From Variovorax saccharolyticus (lineage in GTDB: Bacteria; Pseudomonadota; Gammaproteobacteria; Burkholderiales; Burkholderiaceae_C): DNA of 64,000 nucleotides. Location: contig NZ_JASZYT010000006.1 in assembly GCF_030316765.1 (NCBI RefSeq), forward strand, positions 310,001 to 374,000. Direction: 5' to 3'. The translations under genes were made by a program, and so were the position numbers. The notes under the pieces were generated by a model. The model was given only the letters and a program-made list of their open reading frames with translations, ran no database searches and was not told the origin of the DNA. Of the stretch, positions 59,672 through 64,000 are shown one piece after another (position 1 is the first letter of the stretch; every line of letters begins with the position of its first letter).

Positions 59672-59749
59672 GCCCCCACGTTCGGCACTTCGTGTCCTCG
59701 CTGCCCCCCGAGGGGGCTGATTCGCCTTGGGGCGGCCCGGCGGCGAATC
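59672..59749 (+). repeat. Dispersed hairpin repeat, copy C (tandem unit 1)
   Basis: First of two nearly identical 81-bp-period units, beginning two bases after the purB stop. Contains CTGCCCCCCGAGGGGGC and a stem GATTCGCC (59719-59726) / GGCGAATC (59742-59749) around TTGGGGCGGCCCGG. Same element as at 5549-5627 and 21604-21686. Confidence 0.85.
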
Positions 59750-59752
59750 GAC

Positions 59753-59830
59753 GCCCCCACGCTCGGCACTTCGTGTCCTCGCTGCCCCCCGAGGGGGCTG
59801 ATTCGCCTTGGGGCGGCCCGGCGGCGAATC
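59753..59830 (+). repeat. Dispersed hairpin repeat, copy D (tandem unit 2)
   Basis: Second tandem unit, differing from unit 1 by about two bases. Stem GATTCGCC (59800-59807) / GGCGAATC (59823-59830). It ends two bases before the yaeQ start codon, so the hairpin should overlap or abut the yaeQ ribosome-binding region. No other Shine-Dalgarno is visible in front of yaeQ. Confidence 0.85.
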
Positions 59831-59832
59831 TG

Positions 59833-60393
59833 ATGGCACTCAAATCCACGATCTTCAAGGCCAGTCTCGCGGTCGCCGACATCGACCACAACTACTACGC
59901 CGACCACGCGCTGACGCTGGCGCGCCACCCGAGCGAGACCGACGAGCGGATGATGATCCGCCTGGTCGCGCTGGCACTCAACGCCCACAAGCTGCAGGAT
60001 GTGTGCAACGGCGACGGCACGCTGGCCTTCGGCGCCGGCCTCTCGAACCCGGACGAGCCCGATGTCTGGCTGCGTGATTTCACCGGCCAGGTGAAGCTCT
60101 GGATCGAGGTCGGGCAACCCGAGGACAAGCCGGTGATCAAGGCCTGCGGCAAGGCCGACGACGTGATCGTCTACTGCTTCAACCACGCGGCCGAGATCTG
60201 GTGGCGCGGGATCGAGAACAAGCTGACCCGGCCGCAGAACCTCAGCGTGTTCAGGGTGCCGACCGCGGCCTCGCAGTCGTTGGCCGCCCTGGCCCAGCGC
60301 TCGATGCAGTTGCAGGCGACGATCCAGGAAGGCGCGCTGATGCTGGGCGACGGCAGCCGCAGCATCGACATCGAGCCGGTGCGGCTGCGCTGA
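59833..60393 (+). CDS. yaeQ: YaeQ family protein
   Basis: 186-residue protein of the YaeQ family (restriction endonuclease-like, PD-(D/E)XK-related fold), function not established; older reports link it to RfaH-like transcription effects. Start MALKSTIFKASLAVADID is the standard N-terminus; LWIEVGQPEDKPVIKACGKADDVIVYCFN (about 95-123) and WWRGIENKLTRPQNLSVF are family-typical. The frame runs open through both upstream repeat units, which would add repeated proline- and glycine-rich sequence; that extension is rejected. Ribosome binding must cope with the repeat hairpin just upstream. Confidence 0.92.
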   Translation: MALKSTIFKASLAVADIDHNYYADHALTLARHPSETDERMMIRLVALALNAHKLQDVCNGDGTLAFGAGLSNPDEPDVWLRDFTGQVKLWIEVGQPEDKPVIKACGKADDVIVYCFNHAAEIWWRGIENKLTRPQNLSVFRVPTAASQSLAALAQRSMQLQATIQEGALMLGDGSRSIDIEPVRLR

Positions 60394-60401
60394 AGGGCCG
60401 G

Positions 60402-60701
60402 CTACGGCATCGGCGCGCCGCAGCGCCAGCACTGCTCGAAACCGCCTTCGACCAGTTCGCCGCAAGCGCATGCCCAGCGGCGCTGCGGCCGGTGGCGCAG
60501 TTCATGAAGCAGGCGCTCGGCGAGCGCGAACTGGGCCTCGTCCTCGACCCAGATCTCGGGCAGGCACTGGTCGGGCGGCAGCTGCCCGGCCGCGGCCCCC
60601 AGGTACTCGCGCTGCACCGAGGCGTCGATGCCGTCGTCGCGCAGCATCTGCACCCACAGCGTCGCGATCGCGAGGTTCGGGGCTTGGGCCAGGCGCCGCA
60701 T
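60402..60701 (-). CDS. DUF2007-like protein with zinc-ribbon-type cysteines
   Basis: 99-residue protein. N-terminal MRRLAQAPNLAIATLWVQML and the EYLGAAAGQLPPDQCLPEIWVED middle fit the DUF2007 (signal-transducing-protein-like) fold; the C-terminal WACACGELVEGGFEQCWRCG supplies four cysteines (CxC and CxxC), suggesting a zinc site. No function known. It is six bases downstream of the DUF3717/DUF1289 gene and likely cotranscribed with it. Confidence 0.8.
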   Translation of the reverse strand: MRRLAQAPNLAIATLWVQMLRDDGIDASVQREYLGAAAGQLPPDQCLPEIWVEDEAQFALAERLLHELRHRPQRRWACACGELVEGGFEQCWRCGAPMP

Positions 60702-60706
60702 CGCGT

Positions 60707-61156
60707 TCAGCCGGCCGGATCGGGCGGCGTGTTCTCAGGCCGCACCTGGCTGGCCTCGCGGGCGCGCTCGGAATATTTGTTGAAGCGCCAGGCGCTGTCC
60801 TGCATCGTGATGCGGCGCCAGGTCGAGCGCTTCTCGGCCGGCGTCATGGCGGGCCAATGCTGCACTTCGTCGAAGCTGCGGCCGCAGCCCTTGCATTCGT
60901 CGTCGCCCTGGCTGGTCGAACAGATCGCGATGCAGGGCGTGTCGGGCGTGCTCTGGTACCAGGCCATCCAGGCAGCCCAGGCAGCGGCCGGGAAGCCGAC
61001 TTCGTCGACCTCATCCTCGTGGTGGAACACCATCAGCGCGTAGACCTCGGCCAGCGCCCGCAGCTCGGGCGCCAAGGTGATGCCGTCGGGCGAAGGCTTG
61101 CGTTCGCGCCAGAAGTTGATGGCGGCCTCGATGTCGGTGATGTGAATGGCGGCCAT
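60707..61156 (-). CDS. DUF3717 / DUF1289 fusion protein
   Basis: 149-residue protein with two small domains of unknown function. About 1-65: MAAIHITDIEAAINFWRERK to ALAEVYALMVF, a DUF3717 match. About 73-125: TPCIAICSTSQGDDECKGCG with RSFDEVQHW, the DUF1289 pattern of four cysteines (CxxxC ... CxxC), probably metal-binding. ATG at 61156. Both are beta-proteobacterial families; linking them in one chain may be lineage-specific. Confidence 0.82.
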   Translation of the reverse strand: MAAIHITDIEAAINFWRERKPSPDGITLAPELRALAEVYALMVFHHEDEVDEVGFPAAAWAAWMAWYQSTPDTPCIAICSTSQGDDECKGCGRSFDEVQHWPAMTPAEKRSTWRRITMQDSAWRFNKYSERAREASQVRPENTPPDPAG

Positions 61157-61227
61157 TGAAGTGACGGAAAAATGCGAGCGGCGATCATAGTCCGGGCAAT
61201 GTCCCGCAACGGTTGAAGGAATTGAGT

Positions 61228-61244
61228 GCTATGAAATTCGTAGC
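61228..61244. repeat. Mini inverted repeat GCTATGAA-A-TTCGTAGC
   Basis: Hairpin of eight pairs (one G-T) in the upstream part of the terC leader, similar in its GCTA ends to the element at 43357-43373. It may include a promoter-proximal stem; no promoter is assigned. Confidence 0.35.
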
Positions 61245-61340
61245 AAAAAACCCTTCCATGGCAATGGATTCCAGCGCATTTCTTTCAAGAGGCACTTCGA
61301 TCCGGGTTGCAACGCAGCGGCCTCGATGCTCTAATTCCGC

Positions 61341-61511
61341 CACGAAGGGGAGTAGCTCCCGCTTGCTCTTAAGGAGTGGGTTCGCCAGGTCGTCAATACG
61401 AAGCACAACACTTCCGGCCTGTCGGGCAGCCGCGTGCTGTCATGCAAGACCTTCGATATAAGCCCTCGCGGGTTTGATCGAAGCGTTGCAAGCCCCCGAG
61501 ACTCCGTTCTC
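61341..61511 (+). ncRNA. yybP-ykoY manganese riboswitch upstream of terC
   Basis: The conserved features of the yybP-ykoY aptamer are present: GGGGAGTAGC (61347-61356) for the L1 side, and GCAAGACC (61444-61451) for the L3 side, separated by variable hairpins. The 3' strand of P1 is supplied by GAGACTCC (61498-61505), which can pair with GGAGT. A hairpin CTTCGAT ... ATCGAAG with AAGCCC/GGGTTT inside follows the L3 sequence (61451-61482). This class binds Mn2+ and usually turns on efflux or TerC-type genes. The downstream gene at 61572 is TerC, the expected partner. Exact ends are approximate. Confidence 0.9.
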
Positions 61512-61571
61512 TCATACGACGCCTCAACCGATCCACGCGAGCGGGAGTGAAACGAAAACAGAGAGGACTTC

Positions 61572-62309
61572 ATGGAGCAATTTCTAACCCCCGAATTCTG
61601 GGTCGCCGTCGGTCAGATCATCATGATCGACATCCTGCTGGGCGGCGACAACGCGGTCGTGATCGCGCTGGCCTGCCGCAAGCTGCCACCCGCGCAACGC
61701 ACCAAGGGGATCCTGTGGGGCACCGCCGGCGCGATCCTGCTGCGCGTGATCCTGATCTTCTTCGCGCTGACGCTGCTGGCGATCCCGTTCCTGAAACTGG
61801 CCGGTGCCATCCTGCTGCTGTGGATCGGCGTCAAGCTGCTGGCCCCCGAGCATGACGACGCCCATGGCAACATCGCCGCCAGCGACAAGCTCTGGGCCGC
61901 GGTCAAGACCGTCATCATTGCCGACCTGGTGATGAGCGTCGACAACGTCATCGCGATCGCAGGCGCGGCGCAAGGTGCCGGTGAAGGCCACCAGATGCCG
62001 CTCGTGGTGTTCGGCCTGCTGGTCAGCATCCCGATCATCGTCTGGGGCAGCCAGCTGGTGATCAAGCTGATGGACCGCTTCCCGATGATCATCACGCTGG
62101 GCGGCATGCTGCTGGGCTGGATCGCCGGCACGATGGCGGTGTCCGACCCGGCGGTGGCCAATGCGGCTGCCTGGACCTGGGTGCCCAAGATTCCGCAGAG
62201 CGACGTGGTGCGCTACGCGGCCGGCGTCATCGGTGCCCTGCTGGTGCTGGTGATCGGCAAGTGGGTGGCCTCGCGCCGTCCGAAGCCGAGCGAAGCGGTA
62301 ACCGCCTGA
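61572..62309 (+). CDS. TerC family membrane protein (YjbE/Alx-like)
   Basis: 245-residue integral membrane protein with about seven helices. The family's paired acidic motifs are present: LLGGDNAVVIALACRKL (about 20-36) and MSVDNVIAIAGAAQG (about 117-131). Members such as Alx and MeeF-like proteins export manganese, with some acting during metalation of secreted proteins. The manganese riboswitch directly upstream supports a role in Mn2+ homeostasis. ATG at 61572 with AGAGGA site. The tellurite label of the family name is not evidence for tellurite resistance. Confidence 0.93.
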   Translation: MEQFLTPEFWVAVGQIIMIDILLGGDNAVVIALACRKLPPAQRTKGILWGTAGAILLRVILIFFALTLLAIPFLKLAGAILLLWIGVKLLAPEHDDAHGNIAASDKLWAAVKTVIIADLVMSVDNVIAIAGAAQGAGEGHQMPLVVFGLLVSIPIIVWGSQLVIKLMDRFPMIITLGGMLLGWIAGTMAVSDPAVANAAAWTWVPKIPQSDVVRYAAGVIGALLVLVIGKWVASRRPKPSEAVTA

Positions 62310-62364
62310 TTCCCCTGTTCCGTCGATGTCTCTGCTACTCCAACCGATCCAAGAAGGAGCCAAC

Positions 62365-62829
62365 ATGGAAAAGGTCATTCTCTACGTAGACGACGCCGCC
62401 TACGCGCGCGAGTTCCTCGCGCGGGCGCCAGCCGACGCAGGGAGCGCCGGCGTTCAACAGTGGGTGCTGGTGGCCTGCGCACCGCGCATGACCCACCGCA
62501 TCAGCAAGTGGGTCAGCCACAGCGCACGCGAGAACTGGCGCGCCAAGTGGTTCTCCAAGGTGCAGGAGCAGTTGCTGCCGGTGCTGGAGCTGGGCGGGTC
62601 GCAGGTGACGCCGGTGCTGGCCAAGGGCCCGCTGACGGAGCTGACGAAGCGCCTGAAGATGGAGCACGGAACCGCGCGGGTGGTCGATGCCCGCCGGCCG
62701 AAGATCGGGGTCGACCTCGAGCCGGTGGCGCCCGACGTTCCGCCGGCCGGCCAGTCGGGATGGGCGCTGCCCGGCGCGGTGATCGGCATGGGCGCGCTGC
62801 TGGTGCTGGCCAACGAGCTGTCCGAGTAG
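62365..62829 (+). CDS. Conserved hypothetical protein with C-terminal membrane segment
   Basis: 154 residues: MEKVILYVDDAAYAREFL and a Trp-rich SKWVSHSARENWRAKWFSKV middle in an alpha/beta-like arrangement, a PRRPKIGVDLEPVAPDVPP linker, and a C-terminal hydrophobic stretch (about 132-150, WALPGAVIGMGALLVLAN). AAGGAG site upstream of the ATG at 62365. I do not recognise a named family; the opening resembles universal-stress-type strands but this is weak. It lies between terC and a holin-like gene, all on the plus strand, possibly one operon. Confidence 0.75.
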   Translation: MEKVILYVDDAAYAREFLARAPADAGSAGVQQWVLVACAPRMTHRISKWVSHSARENWRAKWFSKVQEQLLPVLELGGSQVTPVLAKGPLTELTKRLKMEHGTARVVDARRPKIGVDLEPVAPDVPPAGQSGWALPGAVIGMGALLVLANELSE

Positions 62830-62847
62830 CCGGGGCGCACCCGCCGG

Positions 62848-63204
62848 ATGCGACTTCTGCTCAAGTGGCTGCTCAGCGCGCTCGCGCTGTTGGCGGTGGC
62901 CTACCTCTACAGCGGCGTGCAGGTCACGAGCTACACCTCGGCGCTGCTGGCCGCGGCCGTCATCGGCCTGCTCAACATGTTCGTGCGGCCCGTGCTGGTG
63001 GTGCTGACCTTGCCGGTCACCATCGTCACGCTGGGCCTGTTCCTGTTCGTGATCAACGCCCTGCTCTTCTGGGCCGCCTCCGGGCTGCTGTCGGGCTTCC
63101 ATGTCGACAGCTTCTTTGCGGCGCTGCTCGGCTCGCTGATCTATTCACTGCTCGGCGTGCTGATCGAGTCCGCGCTCGGCGGGCTGTTCACCAAGCCGCG
63201 CTGA
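62848..63204 (+). CDS. Phage holin family 4-type membrane protein (DUF360/YvlD-like)
   Basis: 118-residue protein with four hydrophobic helices (LLLKWLLSALALLAVAYLY; ALLAAAVIGLLNMFVRPVLV; VLTLPVTIVTLGLFLFVINALLF; and the C-terminal pair) and the conserved LLNMFVRPVLVVLTLPVTIV core of PF04020. Chromosomal members are not phage holins; some are linked to membrane or antimicrobial stress. The name is from the family. ATG at 62848, 18 bases after the previous stop. Confidence 0.85.
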   Translation: MRLLLKWLLSALALLAVAYLYSGVQVTSYTSALLAAAVIGLLNMFVRPVLVVLTLPVTIVTLGLFLFVINALLFWAASGLLSGFHVDSFFAALLGSLIYSLLGVLIESALGGLFTKPR

Positions 63205-63225
63205 TCGCCGGCCTCCGCCCTCCCC

Positions 63226-64000
63226 CTATCTCTGCTGTTGCCTCGCCTCGGCGGCCTGCTCCCTGAGCAGCGCGTCGATGGCGCGGGCGCGGGTGTCGAC
63301 GATCGACGCCTCGTAGTGGTCGATCTGCACCGAGCCGGGCTTGCGGATCAGGTCCTGCGCCGCCTTGAAGCGGTCGCGCGCCGCCGCGAGGTCGAGCGTG
63401 GCGACGTTGGATTCGGCATCGGCGCGGATCGCGCTGACCGGCTCGTTGTTGGCACCGTACAGGTTGGCGAGCGTGCGCCAGGCGCTGGCGTCGCGCGGAT
63501 GGGTGGCGACCCAGTCGCGCAGCGGCGGGATCATCGGCGCCGGGTTGTGGGTGGCGACCGCGGCCTGCGCCGCCAGCATCATCTCGGGCCGCTCCCTGGC
63601 CTTCGGGTTGAGCAGCGCCGCAGCGGCCGGCGCCGCGCCCGCCGCGAGTTCGATTTCGGCCGACAGCAGCCGGGCAAGGCGCGCCGAGGGCGGATCGCCA
63701 GCGGTGCGCGCGACCAGTTGCTGGACCAGCCCGCGGGCCGCCTTGAAGTCGCGCAGTTCGCTGGCCGACAGCGCGGCAGCATAGAGCATGCCGGCCTGCT
63801 GCGGCGGCGAGCCGCGCGCGAATTCGCTGCCGGCGGGCGCATCGGCCCATTGGCGCAGCACGTCGACGCCGGGACGCGTGAGCACGCGAGCGCGGGCGGC
63901 GATCATCGCGTGGTCCATCACCAGCGGCAGCGCGGCCGAGGTCCCGGGCTTGAACTGGAACCGGCCCTGCATGTCGGCGATCCGCTCGCTGTTGAGCGGG
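63226..64000 (-). CDS. M48 family metalloprotease with TPR repeats, C-terminal part
   Basis: The frame is open at the right edge; 258 residues of the C-terminus are visible. It reads PLNSERIADMQGR, the post-catalytic segment typical of BepA/YfgC-like M48 metallopeptidases, followed by helical, tetratricopeptide-like repeats (for example SARLARLLSAEIELAAGAAP; ASAWRTLANLYGANNE; LDLAAARDRFKAAQ). The HExxH active site must lie beyond the window. BepA-type proteins aid outer-membrane protein assembly in the periplasm. No start can be given. Confidence 0.88.
   Translation of the reverse strand, partial: PLNSERIADMQGRFQFKPGTSAALPLVMDHAMIAARARVLTRPGVDVLRQWADAPAGSEFARGSPPQQAGMLYAAALSASELRDFKAARGLVQQLVARTAGDPPSARLARLLSAEIELAAGAAPAAAALLNPKARERPEMMLAAQAAVATHNPAPMIPPLRDWVATHPRDASAWRTLANLYGANNEPVSAIRADAESNVATLDLAAARDRFKAAQDLIRKPGSVQIDHYEASIVDTRARAIDALLREQAAEARQQQR

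Larger units (their letters stand above)
61157..61571 (+). other. Leader region of terC, 415 bp without a protein gene
   Basis: Gap between the DUF3717/DUF1289 gene (minus) and terC (plus). The first part is AT-richer and contains a mini hairpin (61228-61244); the second holds the riboswitch at about 61341-61511. An open frame of 73 codons on the minus strand (61185-61406) overlaps the riboswitch and is not credible. AGAGGA at 61561-61566 is the terC ribosome-binding site. Confidence 0.7.

Noticed and set aside
59692..59832. 47-residue extension of YaeQ through the tandem repeats
   Set aside because: It translates the hairpin repeat twice, and the standard YaeQ N-terminus starts at 59833.
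61185..61406. 73-codon minus-strand frame upstream of terC
   Set aside because: It lies across the 5' end of the manganese riboswitch and has no ribosome-binding site or family match.

Overview
The window is about 64 kb of GC-rich chromosome, densely packed with genes, from a beta-proteobacterium. The gene content (YaeQ, DUF1631, DUF3717/DUF1289, YhdP, GlnE, MltA), the many VanB/NMT1-type catabolic genes and a short intergenic repeat built on CCCCCCGAGGGGG ... CCTTGGGGCGGCCCGG all suggest a Comamonadaceae member, most likely Variovorax or a close relative. This is inference from sequence character, not a database match. I saw no rRNA, tRNA, CRISPR array, insertion sequence or prophage. Most genes look like ordinary vertically inherited chromosome.

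Layout, left to right. 1-5.4 kb (minus): yajC-secD-secF followed by a DUF1631 protein that runs off the left edge. 5.6-9.9 kb: a giant indolepyruvate ferredoxin oxidoreductase-type enzyme, divergent from an Lrp/AsnC regulator. 9.9-12.3 kb: an MFS exporter and an antitoxin/PIN-toxin pair. 12.4-17.5 kb (minus): a caa3-type cytochrome oxidase operon (subunit II with a fused cytochrome c domain, I, two different subunit III genes, IV) preceded by a small membrane protein. 17.7-24.4 kb (plus): a probable catabolic operon of creatininase-like hydrolase, ABC importer, FAD oxidoreductase, NMT1-type binding protein, VanB-type reductase and RutR-like TetR regulator. 24.4-35.1 kb: a DUF4239 membrane protein, then an acetate-scavenging region: cNMP/CBS/DUF294 protein plus DnaQ-like exonuclease, yjcH-actP, a two-component system and divergent acs.

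35.1-41.8 kb: a compact minus-strand operon (LtnD-like dehydrogenase, Hyi-like isomerase, cytosine-deaminase-like amidohydrolase, RidA), then a stand-alone E1 dehydrogenase divergent from a second Lrp regulator. 41.9-51.8 kb: small membrane proteins, mltA, an OmpA-like lipoprotein, a FixJ-type regulator with a PAS kinase, a nitrilase-family amidase and yhdP. 51.8-64 kb: glnE, rlpA, a ferritin-like protein, glutathione peroxidase, GST, purB, yaeQ, small zinc-motif proteins, a TerC transporter behind a clear yybP-ykoY (manganese) riboswitch, a holin-like protein, and the C-terminal part of an M48 metalloprotease running off the right edge.

Points most worth attention: a 15-base motif (14/15 identical) shared by the acs and yjcH-actP promoter regions; a dispersed hairpin repeat whose stem arms covary between copies and which sits as an 81-bp tandem pair in front of yaeQ; the 17.7-24.4 kb catabolic operon of unknown substrate; and the LtnD/Hyi/deaminase/RidA operon, which lacks the kinase and decarboxylase expected of a known tetronate pathway.
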